This document shows, in pieces, positions 42,843 to 52,913 of a stretch of DNA of 64,000 nt; positions within the stretch are counted from its first letter, which is position 1; every line of letters begins with the position of its first letter. The notes beneath the pieces are model-generated. The model saw only the letters and a list, made by a program, of their open reading frames with translations, was not told the origin of the DNA and did not search any database. The DNA is taken from contig CALKFG010000007.1 of the NCBI GenBank assembly GCA_938084575.1, forward strand, positions 124,001 to 188,000, in the 5' to 3' direction. Made by a program: the position numbers and the translations under genes. The stretch is from an uncultured Hyphomonadaceae bacterium (lineage in GTDB: Bacteria > Pseudomonadota > Alphaproteobacteria > Caulobacterales > Hyphomonadaceae).

Positions 42843-44009
42843 TTAAATATTTGCGAGTTCCTGGGCGAAAGCCCAGTCCAGCCAGGGTGTCAGCGTCGCG
42901 ACATCATCCGGCTCGACAGTGGCGCCGCACCAGATCCGGAGCCCGGGCGGTGCCTTGGCATAAGCTGCGGCATCGAAGCACGCATCCTCATCCTCAAGGC
43001 GCTTCATCATGCGTTTAACGAAAGCGCGCTGCTCCGCCGCGTCCATCCGGGCGATCTGGGGCTCAACAATCTTCAGAGTCACACCCGTATTGGACCGGAC
43101 CGACGCATCGGGGCACAGGAAATCGACCCAGTCGGTGCGATCCACCCAGGCCGTCAGGATATCCAGAGACCGGTCCGACCGTGCCTTGAGGGCCTCATAC
43201 CCGCCGAGAGCCTCGGCCCAGTCGAGCGCCGCAAGATAGTCTTCGGTGCACAGCAGGGAGGGCGTGTTAATGGTCGCGCCCTGAAACAGGTCTTCATTCA
43301 GCTTTCCGCCCTTGGTCATCCGGAAAATCTTCGGCAGCGGCCGGTCGGGCACATAGCTTTCAAGCCGGGCCACGGCATTCGGGGACAGGATCAGCATACC
43401 GTGGGCGGCCTCGCCCCCGATCACCTTCTGCCAGGAATAGGTCACCACATCGAGCTTGGCCCACTCAATATCCTGCGCAAACACGGCGGAGGTCGCATCA
43501 CAGATCACCACCCGGTCAGGATTTGGCTTGATCCAGTCAGCATTCGGAACCCGGGCCCCGGATGTGGTCCCGTTCCAGGTGAACACAATATCGGCATCGT
43601 CGCGTGCCAGCGAGAAATCAGGCAGCACGCCATAATCGCCCGTATGGATATTACAGTCAGGCAGCTTCAGTTCGTTAACCGCATCTGTCACCCAATCCTT
43701 GCCGAAACTTTCCCAGGCAAAGATGTCGGACGCACGCCCGCCAAGCATTGACCACATGCACATCTCGACGGCCCCGGTATCGGAGGCCGGAACAATGGCA
43801 ACGCGGTAATCCGCCGGCAGGTTCAAAATGGTTTTGGTCCGCTCAATCGCCTGCTTGAGCTTCGCCTTTGCGAAGGCGGACCGGTGTGACCGGCCGAGCG
43901 CTGCTGAGTCGAGTTGAGAGAGGCTGAAGCCCGGACGCTTGGCGGTGGGTCCGGACGAAAAGTGAGGGCAGCCAGGACGCAGGTCCGGCTTGGTGGTGTC
44001 ATATTGCAT
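42843..44009 (-). CDS. serC: Phosphoserine aminotransferase
   Basis: PLP enzyme converting 3-phosphohydroxypyruvate to phosphoserine. The 388-residue protein is the alphaproteobacterial form, with FSSGPTAKRPG near residue 17, ATSAVFAQ and the Schiff-base lysine in SWQKVIGGEAAHG. ATG 44009 has TAGGAGAC eight bases upstream; the longer frame to 44099 would read through the leader RNA and is rejected. It heads a serC-serA operon. Confidence 0.95.
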   Translation of the reverse strand: MQYDTTKPDLRPGCPHFSSGPTAKRPGFSLSQLDSAALGRSHRSAFAKAKLKQAIERTKTILNLPADYRVAIVPASDTGAVEMCMWSMLGGRASDIFAWESFGKDWVTDAVNELKLPDCNIHTGDYGVLPDFSLARDDADIVFTWNGTTSGARVPNADWIKPNPDRVVICDATSAVFAQDIEWAKLDVVTYSWQKVIGGEAAHGMLILSPNAVARLESYVPDRPLPKIFRMTKGGKLNEDLFQGATINTPSLLCTEDYLAALDWAEALGGYEALKARSDRSLDILTAWVDRTDWVDFLCPDASVRSNTGVTLKIVEPQIARMDAAEQRAFVKRMMKRLEDEDACFDAAAYAKAPPGLRIWCGATVEPDDVATLTPWLDWAFAQELANI

Positions 44010-44017
44010 CTGTTTGT

Positions 44018-44084
44018 CTCCTATCCTTACAGATAGGCTGGCCCTCGTTGGGGAAGGCTGGCCCGCGGCGGCAGTCGCACGTCT
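44018..44084 (-). ncRNA. serC leader RNA (candidate serC-motif element)
   Basis: The minus strand upstream of serC reads GACGTGCGACTGCCGCCGCG, then two copies of GGGCCAGCC 20 bases apart (44064-44056 and 44044-44036), then a hairpin CCTATC-TGTAAG-GATAGG (44037-44032 with 44025-44020) whose 3' arm overlaps the serC ribosome site AGGAG (44022-44018). This agrees with the serC RNA motif described upstream of serC in alphaproteobacteria. The trigger is unknown; the layout suggests translational control by ribosome-site masking. The match is from memory of the motif, not a covariance-model search. Confidence 0.6.
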
Positions 44085-44130
44085 GGGCGGTAAGCGCAAT
44101 CCCTAAATCCGAAATCGGCTATCAGCCGCC

Positions 44131-44565
44131 TCAGGCCGCGACCCCGATACCGGCTTCTGCCCGCGGCATCTGCTCGAGCAGAAAGTCATAGAAGGTTTCG
44201 GCGCGCTGCACGAACCGGTTCAGCGGCAGCTTGGCTTTGAAGACGGCTTGCGGCGCAATATTGCAGCCACATCGCAGGGCGGTTTCAACCGCCGCATCGC
44301 GCTCCGGCATTGCCGAGCACACCGCAATACGATGTTTTCCCATATTCGCCACACGGGCAATGGTCATGTCCCCATCATGACTGTCAGGCAGCGTCAGGTC
44401 GAGCATGACCAGATCGAAGCGCTCCAAACGCAGGCGCCGCTCTGCCTCCAGCAGGGTCGACGCAATAACAAGATCGACCGGCACCCTGGCCCGGGCCGCT
44501 TTTTCAGCGGCGACCAAAAGAATATCGCAGACGGGCTGGTGATCTTCGACCCAGAGAACCTTCAT
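44131..44565 (-). CDS. Response-regulator receiver protein
   Basis: A 144-residue receiver domain: acidic pair at residues 7-8 (WVEDH), phospho-acceptor Asp56 (LVMLDLTLPDS), a Ser at the switch position (VCSAM) and Lys in FKAKLP. No DNA-binding or enzymatic output follows; a short helical tail (RFVQRAETFYDFLLEQ) is unusual. It lies immediately upstream of the serC leader on the same strand. A partner kinase is not in the window. AAGGAAG precedes ATG 44565. Confidence 0.85.
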   Translation of the reverse strand: MKVLWVEDHQPVCDILLVAAEKAARARVPVDLVIASTLLEAERRLRLERFDLVMLDLTLPDSHDGDMTIARVANMGKHRIAVCSAMPERDAAVETALRCGCNIAPQAVFKAKLPLNRFVQRAETFYDFLLEQMPRAEAGIGVAA

Positions 44566-44783
44566 ATTGTCTTCCTTAATACGTTACCAGATGTCGCCGC
44601 GGGATGGTCACATCACACCTCGACACGACCGACAATGGCATACGGGGCTTTCAGCTTGGTAAAGCAGAAATGACCAAAGTGTTGAAATTTGGCTCTTTCT
44701 CTGGTTCTGCAGGCCAGGATGCAAAGCAGAAGCAAGCTGTGCTAGGCTTCGCCCAAGCGGCCAGCATGGACAACGGAGCCCTT

Positions 44784-45683
44784 ATGGACCAGACACCTGA
44801 CATCACCCCCGCGAGGTCCGCTTTCCTGCAGGGCAGCGACGAGACCAGCTCCCATATTGTGGACATCCTGATCCGGGAACGGTGCCCGACTTTCGCATCC
44901 CATTGGTCATGGCCGATGGTCCGCCCGGCCCTGTACGCGGCGCTGGGCTACCGTAAAGCCCGGCGCACCACGGATTTCCTGCGCACCCTGTGCGGCGCAG
45001 AGTCCTTTGACCATCTTGCGACCGAGCTCCAGGTCGACCTGACTCTGCAGCACATAGAACGCATGCCCCGTGAGGGACGCCTTGTCGTCGCCGCCAATCA
45101 CCCCACCGGCCTGGCCGACGGCGTCGCTGTCTGGGATGCGCTACGACGGGTGAGGCAAGATCTGGTCTTCTTCGCCAATGCCGACGCAATCAGGGTCAGC
45201 CCGAACTTTACCGATGTCCTGATTCCGGTCGAATGGGTTCCCGAAAAACGAACCCCGGCCAAAACGCGCGAGACACTTCGCCTCGCCAAGGCCGCTTTCG
45301 CAGAGGAAAAATGTCTGGTCATCTTTCCCTCCGGCAAGCTGGCCAAGCGGATCAAGGGTGTCCTGACCGAACAGGACTGGATGTCGACCGCCGTCAGCCT
45401 CGCTCGGAAGCACGGCGCACCGATTCAGCCCTTAAGCCTGCGCGCGGAAAATTCCTGGCTGTATCATTTCCTGTCCCGCCTGAACGGGGAACTCAGGGAC
45501 ATCACCCTGTTCCACGAGCTGCTGAATAAAAAAGGCAGCCCTTTCCATATGGTGTTTGGGCCTGTGATCGGGACAGAAGACCTGCAGGGGGATCCTGCCG
45601 CCCTGACCGACACAATGCGGACCTATGTTGCCGAGGCGTTGCAGGAAAACCCCCACCGGACCTTCTGCGCCGAAGGCGCTTAG
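44784..45683 (+). CDS. Acyltransferase (PlsC/hemolysin-like)
   Basis: A 299-residue glycerolipid-type acyltransferase. The catalytic HX4D-like motif is NHPTGLADG (about 98-106 from this start), followed by the phosphate-binding [12 protein letters not shown] and a C-terminal amphipathic part. It probably acylates a lysophospholipid or ornithine-lipid precursor. GGAG six bases before ATG 44784 favours this start, but in-frame ATGs at 44670 and 44766 remain possible. The stop overlaps the secA stop on the other strand. The gap 44566-44783 shows no other feature. Confidence 0.82.
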   Translation: MDQTPDITPARSAFLQGSDETSSHIVDILIRERCPTFASHWSWPMVRPALYAALGYRKARRTTDFLRTLCGAESFDHLATELQVDLTLQHIERMPREGRLVVAANHPTGLADGVAVWDALRRVRQDLVFFANADAIRVSPNFTDVLIPVEWVPEKRTPAKTRETLRLAKAAFAEEKCLVIFPSGKLAKRIKGVLTEQDWMSTAVSLARKHGAPIQPLSLRAENSWLYHFLSRLNGELRDITLFHELLNKKGSPFHMVFGPVIGTEDLQGDPAALTDTMRTYVAEALQENPHRTFCAEGA

Positions 45684-48424
45684 GCTTTCTGGGTTGCCCG
45701 GCCGGTCAGAGCGCCGTGACAATGCTTGAACTTCTTGCCGGACCCGCACGGGCAGGCCGCATTGCGCGGCGTGCCCGCCCAATCCTGTTCGGCCTGCGCA
45801 AGCGGCGCATTTGGCGCCTCACGGGCCAGGGCCGGATCGGACGTGCGCCGTTCATTCAGACCGGTATCCGGGTCAAGGTGGGTCTCGAATATATCCGAAC
45901 GGGGAATCGAAATGGGTTGCGGCGGCGGCGCGGCCTGCAGCTGAGCATTCATCAGCCAGCGCGTGACTTCCAGACGCAGTTCCGACAGCATATCGTAAAA
46001 CAGCTTAAATGCTTCGCTTTTGAACTCGTTGAGCGGGTCGCGTTGGCCGTAAGACCGCAGATGAATGACAGACCGTAACTGGTCAATCTGCTGCAGGTGC
46101 TGCCGCCAGCGCGCATCCAGAACCTGCAGAAGGATCTGCTTTTCGATCATCCGGAACTGGCCTTCCGGGGCTGCAGCGACCTTCGCATCGTATGCCGCCC
46201 CTGCCGCGGTCAAAACCCGTTCGGCAATCTCTGCGTTGGCAACCCCTTCCTCGCCGGCCCAGTCCTTGACCGGCAGGTCCAGACCGAGCAGTTCCCGGCA
46301 CCGAAGGGTCAAGCCCTCAACGTCCCACAGTTCTGAATGGGCCTTTTCAGGCACATGCGCGGCGATCATGCCCTCAACCACCTGCTCGCGCATCTCGACA
46401 ATTTCATCGAGCACCGACGAGGCGTGCATGAATTCCTTGCGCTGTTCGAAAATGACCTTGCGCTGATCATTGATCACATCGTCATATTTAAGGACATTTT
46501 TCCGGATCTCGAAATTACGCTCCTCGATCTTTTTCTGCGAGGTCTCGATCGCCTTGTTCATCCAGGGATGCGTAATGCCCTCATCTTCCTTGATGCCGAG
46601 CCCCTTCATGATCGAGTTCAGCCGCTCAGCCGCAAACACCCGCATCAAATCATCTTCTACCGAGATGAAGAATTTTGACTTCCCGGGGTCGCCCTGCCGG
46701 CCGGTCCGGCCACGCAGCTGGTTGTCGATCCGCCGACTTTCATGACGTTCCGTCCCGAGGACATACAAGCCGCCCGCCGCCAGCGCCTTTTGCCTGGCGC
46801 TCTCGATTTCGATCTTCAGACTGTCGCGCATGGCGGCAAGTTCTGTCTCATCTGGCGGCGTGCCGGTTTCCAGCTCATGGGCGGCAGCGACGCCGGCCAA
46901 CCGCATGTCGAGATTGCCCCCGAGCTGAATATCCGTTCCACGGCCGGCCATGTTTGTCGCCACAGTCACAGCCCCCGGAATGCCGGCATCAGCGACAATT
47001 TCTGCCTCCTGAGCGTGATGGCGGGCATTGAGAACCTTATGAGGGATCTTGGCTGACGACAGAAAGGTCGAGACGATTTCGGACTTTTCGATCGAGGCGG
47101 TGCCAAGCAGGACGGGTTGTCCCTTGTCGCGGGCTTCGCGGACTTCCTCGACAATTTCCTTATATTTGGCGGAGGCGAGCCGATAAACAACATCGTCTTC
47201 ATCAATCCGCTGGATCGGCTTGTTGGTTGGAAGTTCAAAGGTTGAGAGGGAATAGATGTCGGAAAATTCCGACGCTTCGGTCATCGCTGTGCCGGTCATC
47301 CCCGCCAGCTTGTCATAAAGCCGGAAATAATTCTGGAATGTGATGGACGCCAGGGTCTGGTTCTCTGGCTTGATGTCGACCTTTTCCTTGGCCTCAATCG
47401 CCTGATGCAGCCCTTCCGACAGGCGGCGGCCATCCATCATGCGACCGGTAAATTCGTCGATCAGCATCACCTGATCGTCTTTGACGATATAATCCTTGTC
47501 GCGATGAAACAGCTTATGGGCCTTCAGGGCCTGGTTGGAATGGTGAACGATGGACACATTCGCCGGATCCCAGAGCGACCCCTCGATCAGCCCCTGCTCA
47601 GCAAGCTCGGTTTCCATCGCTTCGAGACCGCTTTCGGTAAACACCACCGAACGCGTCTTTTCGTCGAGATCAATATGCTCCGCGTCATTCAGCGTCGGAA
47701 TCAGCTTGTCGATGGTCCGGTAAAGATCTGACCGATCATCGGTTGGACCGGATATGATCAACGGGGTCCGCGCCTCGTCGATCAGGATGGAGTCCACTTC
47801 GTCAATGATGGCGTAGGCATGACCCCGCTGGGCCATCTGGTCGAGCGCGTATTTCATATTGTCGCGCAGATAGTCGAAACCGAATTCATTATTGGTGCCA
47901 TAAGTGACGTCGGCGGCATAGGCCGCCTTGCGTTCGGCGTCGCTCAGTCCCTGCTTGATGACGCCCGTTGTCATGCCCAGAAAGCTGTAAATCGCGCTCA
48001 TCCATTCGGCGTCACGGGTGGCCAGATAATCATTCACGGTGACCACGTGAACGCCCTTGCCAGAGAGCGCGTTGAGGTAGACGGGCAAGGTCGCCACCAG
48101 GGTCTTGCCTTCACCTGTCCGCATCTCGGCGATCGCACCGGAATGCAGCACCATTCCACCCAGCAGCTGCACATCGAAATGGCGCATGCCCAGGGTGCGC
48201 TTGGCAGCCTCCCGCACGACAGCAAAGGCTTCCTCCAGCAGGTCGTCGAGCGTCTCCCCGGCCGCGAGCCGGGCCCGGAAACTCTCTGTCTTCGCCTTCA
48301 AGGCCTCATCCGACAGGCCTTCCATATCCGCTTCCCGCCTGTTGATGGCCGGGATACGCTGCCGCAACGGTTTGAGCTTGCGATCGTTGACGGAGCCAAA
48401 TATTTTCTGGGCGAAGGACAGCAT
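45680..48424 (-). CDS. secA: Preprotein translocase ATPase SecA
   Basis: The motor of Sec-dependent export through SecYEG. The 914-residue protein has NBD1 with Walker A MRTGEGKT (near 100) and the DEAD-like [14 protein letters not shown], a preprotein cross-linking domain, NBD2 with [11 protein letters not shown] and [10 protein letters not shown], and a C-terminal zinc-binding [14 protein letters not shown] that binds SecB. ATG 48424 ([10 protein letters not shown]) matches other SecA starts; an in-frame GTG at 48439 is less likely. It overlaps the acyltransferase stop by four bases. Confidence 0.97.
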   Translation of the reverse strand: MLSFAQKIFGSVNDRKLKPLRQRIPAINRREADMEGLSDEALKAKTESFRARLAAGETLDDLLEEAFAVVREAAKRTLGMRHFDVQLLGGMVLHSGAIAEMRTGEGKTLVATLPVYLNALSGKGVHVVTVNDYLATRDAEWMSAIYSFLGMTTGVIKQGLSDAERKAAYAADVTYGTNNEFGFDYLRDNMKYALDQMAQRGHAYAIIDEVDSILIDEARTPLIISGPTDDRSDLYRTIDKLIPTLNDAEHIDLDEKTRSVVFTESGLEAMETELAEQGLIEGSLWDPANVSIVHHSNQALKAHKLFHRDKDYIVKDDQVMLIDEFTGRMMDGRRLSEGLHQAIEAKEKVDIKPENQTLASITFQNYFRLYDKLAGMTGTAMTEASEFSDIYSLSTFELPTNKPIQRIDEDDVVYRLASAKYKEIVEEVREARDKGQPVLLGTASIEKSEIVSTFLSSAKIPHKVLNARHHAQEAEIVADAGIPGAVTVATNMAGRGTDIQLGGNLDMRLAGVAAAHELETGTPPDETELAAMRDSLKIEIESARQKALAAGGLYVLGTERHESRRIDNQLRGRTGRQGDPGKSKFFISVEDDLMRVFAAERLNSIMKGLGIKEDEGITHPWMNKAIETSQKKIEERNFEIRKNVLKYDDVINDQRKVIFEQRKEFMHASSVLDEIVEMREQVVEGMIAAHVPEKAHSELWDVEGLTLRCRELLGLDLPVKDWAGEEGVANAEIAERVLTAAGAAYDAKVAAAPEGQFRMIEKQILLQVLDARWRQHLQQIDQLRSVIHLRSYGQRDPLNEFKSEAFKLFYDMLSELRLEVTRWLMNAQLQAAPPPQPISIPRSDIFETHLDPDTGLNERRTSDPALAREAPNAPLAQAEQDWAGTPRNAACPCGSGKKFKHCHGALTGRATQKA

Positions 48425-48560
48425 GAGAGAAGAAACCACCTGAATGACTGCTGCGTTTTACACTTGGACTAATCAACAAAGTCTTCATGCGCACGCAAGG
48501 ATGCCGGACCGGCAAAAGGTCCTCGACCAATCGCTCTTGGCGACTTAAGAACGCCATCGC

Positions 48561-48580
48561 AGCGTGTCAATTCACACGCT
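48561..48580. promoter_or_regulatory. Perfect inverted repeat upstream of the parvulin gene
   Basis: AGCGTGT-CAATTC-ACACGCT (7-base arms, 6-base centre) about 20 bases before ATG 48601, in the divergent secA/parvulin promoter region. It may be an operator or a leader hairpin affecting translation. Confidence 0.45.
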
Positions 48581-48600
48581 ACCGCGGAGGCCCGGCCGAC

Positions 48601-49554
48601 ATGCTCTTTTTTCGACTGGCAAATCGTATTCCGGCGATGGGCGTCCTGGTCGGGGCCGCCAGCCTGCTTGCCGCTTGTGGACCGTCACCGGACAGCACAA
48701 ACCGGACCGTCAGCATTGAGTCTGCCGCTGCCGTCATGGTCAACGGTGAACCGATTTACCTGACCGATGTCACGCTCGAAGCCATCGCCCAGGGCCGGAT
48801 TGAACCGGGCGCGGCCTTCAGCCCGGACCACCCGGAATTTCAGCCTGTTCTGGACCAGCTGGTGGATCAGAAATTGCTGGCCCAGCAAGCCCTCAACCTG
48901 GGACTCGACCAGCAAGGTGACGCCCAGCGCCGCCTCGCAGCCGGCCGGGAAAGGCTGTTGGGTAATATTCTGGTCGAACACCTCGTTGCCCGTGAAGTCA
49001 CAGAGGAGGCCATTGATGAGATGTACAGCCAGCAGGTCAAGCTTCAGCAGCTGAACGATCAGGTGCGGCTGCGTCACATTCTGCTCGACACTGAAATGGA
49101 CGCCCGCGACCTGGCCTCTCAGCTTGATCAGGGTGCAGACTTTACCGACCTGGCCTTTGTTCATTCCAAGGACCTCCGCACCCGCGGTGATGGCGGCAGT
49201 TTTGGCTGGGTTAGCCCGAATGATATGGCGCCCCCCTTCCCCGAAAGGATTGGCAATACGCCGACAGGGGCGCTGTCAGACGTGTTCCAGTCTGAACAGG
49301 GCTGGCACATTTTGAGGGTGGATGAACGACGCACCCGCCCCCCCATGACAAAAGACCAGATGCGGCCCGAACTGATTACCTTTCTGACCCTCAGCCAGAT
49401 CAGCGACGTCTTGCGGGATTTGCGCGCATCCGCCGCTATAGACCAGCGCCGGCTGGCCGACTCAAGCGGTCGGGACCCCGCCGACACCGCGACGTCCGAA
49501 GAGACGGAGCCAGCCAACCCGCCATCCTCCAGCATGCAGGCAAGGCCACAATGA
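48601..49554 (+). CDS. Lipoprotein parvulin-type peptidyl-prolyl isomerase
   Basis: A 317-residue periplasmic PPIase/chaperone of the SurA/PpiD/PrsA group. The lipobox is LLAACG (Cys near 26). After a helical chaperone region comes a rotamase domain with RLRHILLDT, GGSFGWVSPNDMAPPF and GWHILRVDERR, all parvulin hallmarks. It probably aids outer-membrane protein folding. ATG 48601 is supported by GGAGG 11 bases upstream. Its stop overlaps the argJ start by four bases, an odd pairing but common in relatives. The Pro/Thr-rich C-terminal tail looks disordered. Confidence 0.92.
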   Translation: MLFFRLANRIPAMGVLVGAASLLAACGPSPDSTNRTVSIESAAAVMVNGEPIYLTDVTLEAIAQGRIEPGAAFSPDHPEFQPVLDQLVDQKLLAQQALNLGLDQQGDAQRRLAAGRERLLGNILVEHLVAREVTEEAIDEMYSQQVKLQQLNDQVRLRHILLDTEMDARDLASQLDQGADFTDLAFVHSKDLRTRGDGGSFGWVSPNDMAPPFPERIGNTPTGALSDVFQSEQGWHILRVDERRTRPPMTKDQMRPELITFLTLSQISDVLRDLRASAAIDQRRLADSSGRDPADTATSEETEPANPPSSSMQARPQ

Positions 49555-50801
49555 AGCTGTCCCGCTCCCCCCTCGCACCTGACCGGTTCCCCGACCTGCC
49601 CCAAATTTCCGGGCTCCGGGCAGCAACGGGCGCCTACGGCTTCTATCGTGCCCGGGATGCCGACCGCGATGATGTGTTCCTGTTCGCATTTCCGCCGGGC
49701 ACCAGCTGCGCCGGTGTTTTCACCCGTTCCACCACCGCTTCGGCGGATGTCAAATGGTGCCGCGACGCCCTCAAAAGCGGCGGCGGCAGGGCCCGGGCGC
49801 TGATTGTCAATGCCGGAAACTCCAATGCCTTTACCGGGCATCAGGGGGGTCTGAAAAATGCTGCCACGCTGGCCGCCCTCGGCACCGCCTTTGGCGCCGG
49901 GACAGATCAGTACTTCCTGGCCGCAACCGGCGTCATTGGCGAACCTCTGCCCGATCCGAATGGTATTGGCGCGCTGGTTCCGGGCCTGAAGGACCAGCTG
50001 GCGTCTCCGGACTGGCTGGCCTGCGCCCGCGCATTCATGACCACCGACACATTTCCAAAAGGCGCCGGTGCCAGCACCGAGATCGGCACCATCCCCGTCC
50101 ACCTGTCCGGCCTGGCCAAGGGGTCGGGCATGATCGCCCCGAATATGGCGACCATGCTGGCTTATATCTTTACCGACGCGGCAATTGCACCCGACGTGCT
50201 CGACACCCTGCTACGGCGGGCAACAGAGGCCAGCTTCAATGCCATCACTGTCGATGGCGACACGTCGACGTCCGACAGCTTCATGGTTTTCGCCACTGGC
50301 GCGTCAGGGGCCCCGATGATCGACCATGCCGATGATCCCAGGCTGGAAAAGTTTGCAGCGGCGCTGACTGCCGTCAGCCTTGACCTCGCCCAGCAAGTGG
50401 TGCGGGACGGAGAAGGAGCCACCAAATTTGTGACCCTCCATGTGCGTGGCGCGCCATCAGACAGGTCGGCGCGGCTTATCGCGGGCAGCATTGCCAACTC
50501 GCCTTTGGTTAAAACGGCACTGGCCGCCAATGATGCCAATTGGGGCCGCATCGTCATGGCCGTCGGGAAATCCGGCGAGCCGGTCGACGTCGACCTGCTG
50601 GGCATCTGGTTCGATTCGGTCGAGGTGGCCCGCAATGGTCAGAGATCCGAGCAGTATTGCGAGCAGGCCGCCACCGATGCCGTGGCGAAGCCCAGCCTCC
50701 AGATCACGGTGGAGGTGGGACATGGCCCGGGCCGGGCGACCGTCTATACATGTGATTTGACGCACGGCTATGTCGACATCAACGGCGCCTACCGCACATG
50801 A
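49551..50801 (+). CDS. argJ: Bifunctional ornithine acetyltransferase/N-acetylglutamate synthase
   Basis: ArgJ transfers acetyl from N-acetylornithine to glutamate in cyclic arginine synthesis. It self-cleaves before a threonine: the site is GMIAPNMATML, with Thr201 as the new N-terminal nucleophile. The 416-residue length is normal; NAGNSNAFTG and ANDANWGRIVMAVGKSG are further landmarks. It overlaps both neighbours (parvulin upstream, mutT downstream) by four bases, making a three-gene operon. Confidence 0.96.
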   Translation: MKLSRSPLAPDRFPDLPQISGLRAATGAYGFYRARDADRDDVFLFAFPPGTSCAGVFTRSTTASADVKWCRDALKSGGGRARALIVNAGNSNAFTGHQGGLKNAATLAALGTAFGAGTDQYFLAATGVIGEPLPDPNGIGALVPGLKDQLASPDWLACARAFMTTDTFPKGAGASTEIGTIPVHLSGLAKGSGMIAPNMATMLAYIFTDAAIAPDVLDTLLRRATEASFNAITVDGDTSTSDSFMVFATGASGAPMIDHADDPRLEKFAAALTAVSLDLAQQVVRDGEGATKFVTLHVRGAPSDRSARLIAGSIANSPLVKTALAANDANWGRIVMAVGKSGEPVDVDLLGIWFDSVEVARNGQRSEQYCEQAATDAVAKPSLQITVEVGHGPGRATVYTCDLTHGYVDINGAYRT

Positions 50802-51196
50802 CCGCGACGCTGTACGTCGCCGCCGTCGCCATGTTCAACCCGGCGGGCGAAGTGCTCCTGGCCCGGCGCCCCCCCGGAAAGGCCATGGCCGGCCTGTGGG
50901 AGTTTCCCGGCGGCAAGATCGAGCCGGGCGAACAGCCGAATGTGGCCCTGGCCAGGGAACTGGCGGAAGAGCTGGGCATAAGGGTTAACATTGCCTGTCT
51001 CAAACCTCTGACATTTGCGAGCCATGATTATCCACAGTTTCACCTGTTCATGCCATTGTTCGGGCTGACCAATTGGGTCGGGACACCGGAACCAAGAGAA
51101 GGTCAGACACTGGCGTGGGTGGGGATCGAGAATCTTTTCGACTATCCCTGTCCTGAAGCAGATCTGCCCTTGTTTGAATTTCTCAGCGTCCGGTGA
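50798..51196 (+). CDS. mutT: 8-oxo-dGTP diphosphatase MutT
   Basis: A 132-residue Nudix hydrolase that removes oxidised guanine nucleotides before they are built into DNA. The Nudix box GX5EX7REUXEEXGU is complete: GGKIEPGEQPNVALARELAEELGI (split here for reading at about residues 38-61). ARRPPGKAMAGLWEFPGGK is the MutT-specific N-terminal block. The start overlaps the argJ stop by four bases. Confidence 0.93.
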   Translation: MTATLYVAAVAMFNPAGEVLLARRPPGKAMAGLWEFPGGKIEPGEQPNVALARELAEELGIRVNIACLKPLTFASHDYPQFHLFMPLFGLTNWVGTPEPREGQTLAWVGIENLFDYPCPEADLPLFEFLSVR

Positions 51197-51218
51197 AAGA
51201 GAAAAAAAGGGTGGGCCC

Positions 51219-51395
51219 ATGCAACAATTTATCCGGCTGCTGACATGCAAACGAGGCGCGACAGCCATTGAATACGGCCTGATCGCCGCCACGATTACCG
51301 TCGTCATGCTGGGCGCCCTGACCTCAGCCGGCAGCCAGACCGGTGAGACCTTTGACGGCATCGCCAGCCAGATGAGTGATGCGACGCCGGGCTAA
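51219..51395 (+). CDS. Flp-family type IVb pilin
   Basis: A 58-residue pilin precursor of the Flp/Fap family (tad pili). The prepilin-peptidase region is CKRGATAIEYGLIAA, with the hydrophobic stem that forms the fibre core. Tad pilins usually neighbour cpaA-F genes, but none is here; this may be an orphan copy. AAGGGTG precedes ATG 51219, 22 bases after mutT. In the same frame an upstream ATG at 51174 would overlap mutT and is rejected. Confidence 0.88.
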   Translation: MQQFIRLLTCKRGATAIEYGLIAATITVVMLGALTSAGSQTGETFDGIASQMSDATPG

Positions 51396-51457
51396 CGGGG
51401 CTTGACCTCGGACGGAATGCCTTCACTCTCGGCCCATGGGTCAATGAGGGACACGTC

Positions 51458-52627
51458 GTGGTCAATGTCACACCGTTCAGGATTGATATTCCTGACTCCA
51501 AAATCGACGATATTCACCAACGGGTGACGCGCTGGGCCCCCTTCCCGGCGCCGGACACACCTGCGCCCTGGCAATATGGTTTATCTCAACCCAGCTTCGG
51601 GCGGCTGGTGGCCTATTGGCGGGACCAGTATTCCTGGCGCGATGCCGAACGGGAGCTGAATGCGTATCCGCATTTTGTTGCCGATCTTGACGGAACACAC
51701 ATCCATTTCATGCACATTCAGGGCGAAGCCGGGGGCAGGCGCCCGCTTCTCCTGACCCATGGCTGGCCAGGCTCATTCTATGAATTCTGGCAGGTCATCG
51801 GCCCACTGGCCTGGCCCTCGAAATTTGGCGGAACGCCGGACGACGCTTTCGACCTCATCATTCCGTCACTGCCGGGATACGGCTTTTCCGGCAAACCTCC
51901 GCGCCCGCTGGGGCAACGCGCCACGGCGCACCTGTGGGACCGGCTGATGCGGGAGGGGCTGGGCTATACATCCTATCTCGCCCAGGGCGGCGATTGGGGC
52001 AGCCTGGTCACCGGCTGGCTCGGGGTCGACTGGGGGCACGCGCAGGACAAGGGCGGGTGCAGAGCAATTCATCTGAACATGGCGGGCCTGCGCCCGACCC
52101 CCCTGGTGCCGCAAACAGAGGCAGAACTGACATGGCTTCAGACCATGCAGGCCGCCCAGCAGGCAGAGGGGGCCTATTTCGCCATTCAGGCCACCAAGCC
52201 CCAGACCCTTGCCACGGCCCTGATGGACAGCCCGGTCGGCACCGCAGCCTGGATCTTCGAAAAGTTCCACGCCTGGTCTGACCTTCGCAGGGGCGATGTC
52301 TTCAGCGTTTATTCAGAGCAGCAATTGATCACCAACATCATGATCTATCTGGTCAATGACGCCATCGCGACATCGATCTGGTACTATGCGGCGCTGTTCG
52401 AGGAAGGCGGCGGCTCGCTGCCCGAAGGCCGGCGCTGCGAAACCCCGACGGGCTTCGCCAATTTTCCGGGAGAAAAGGTCTACAGTCCGCCGCCCCGGAG
52501 CCTGTGGGACCGCACCTATAATATGACCTACTGGCGCGACATGGCCGAAGGCGGGCACTTCGCTGCGATGGAAAAGCCTGACCTGTTTGTCGATACCGTG
52601 CGCGACTGGGCTAGAGCAGCAGGCTGA
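51458..52627 (+). CDS. Epoxide hydrolase (microsomal-type)
   Basis: A 389-residue alpha/beta-fold hydrolase with an N-terminal EHN domain (VTPFRIDIPDSKIDDIHQR, about 4-110). The core holds the HGWPG oxyanion motif, the nucleophile Asp in GGDWGS, a lid with conserved Tyr residues, and the catalytic His in EGGHFAAME. It opens epoxides to diols; natural substrates are unknown. The start is GTG 51458, with GAGGGAC upstream. Its 3' end overlaps the convergent cox subunit IV gene by 17 bases. Confidence 0.9.
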   Translation: MVNVTPFRIDIPDSKIDDIHQRVTRWAPFPAPDTPAPWQYGLSQPSFGRLVAYWRDQYSWRDAERELNAYPHFVADLDGTHIHFMHIQGEAGGRRPLLLTHGWPGSFYEFWQVIGPLAWPSKFGGTPDDAFDLIIPSLPGYGFSGKPPRPLGQRATAHLWDRLMREGLGYTSYLAQGGDWGSLVTGWLGVDWGHAQDKGGCRAIHLNMAGLRPTPLVPQTEAELTWLQTMQAAQQAEGAYFAIQATKPQTLATALMDSPVGTAAWIFEKFHAWSDLRRGDVFSVYSEQQLITNIMIYLVNDAIATSIWYYAALFEEGGGSLPEGRRCETPTGFANFPGEKVYSPPPRSLWDRTYNMTYWRDMAEGGHFAAMEKPDLFVDTVRDWARAAG

Positions 52628-52913
52628 ACAGCCCGATCAGGACCTGGATAATCACGGCGAGGGCCGCAAGGCCGATAATTGCCGCGATCCATGCGCCGCC
52701 AAATCCGAGCCCCAGCCCGATCGCAATACCGGCCCCGGCGCTCAGCGTCAGGGCGACCAGCCAATTCATGCCGACCGACAGGGTAAAGGTTGCGTAGGCC
52801 AGACCAATCATCGTGATAATCGCGCCCCATGCACCGGCACGCATGAAGCCGTCATACATGCTGCGCTGAGCCTCGACACTCATTTCACCACGGGTGTAAT
52901 CGTCTGATGCCAT
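52611..52913 (-). CDS. aa3-type cytochrome c oxidase subunit IV
   Basis: A 100-residue single- to three-helix membrane protein of the bacterial CoxIV family (small accessory subunit of aa3 oxidase). The soluble N terminus with the GEMSVEAQRSMYDGFMRAG pattern and the following hydrophobic helices are characteristic. It stabilises the oxidase; the catalytic subunits are not in the window. GGAG six bases upstream supports ATG 52913 over an earlier in-frame ATG at 52925. Confidence 0.85.
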   Translation of the reverse strand: MASDDYTRGEMSVEAQRSMYDGFMRAGAWGAIITMIGLAYATFTLSVGMNWLVALTLSAGAGIAIGLGLGFGGAWIAAIIGLAALAVIIQVLIGLFSLLL

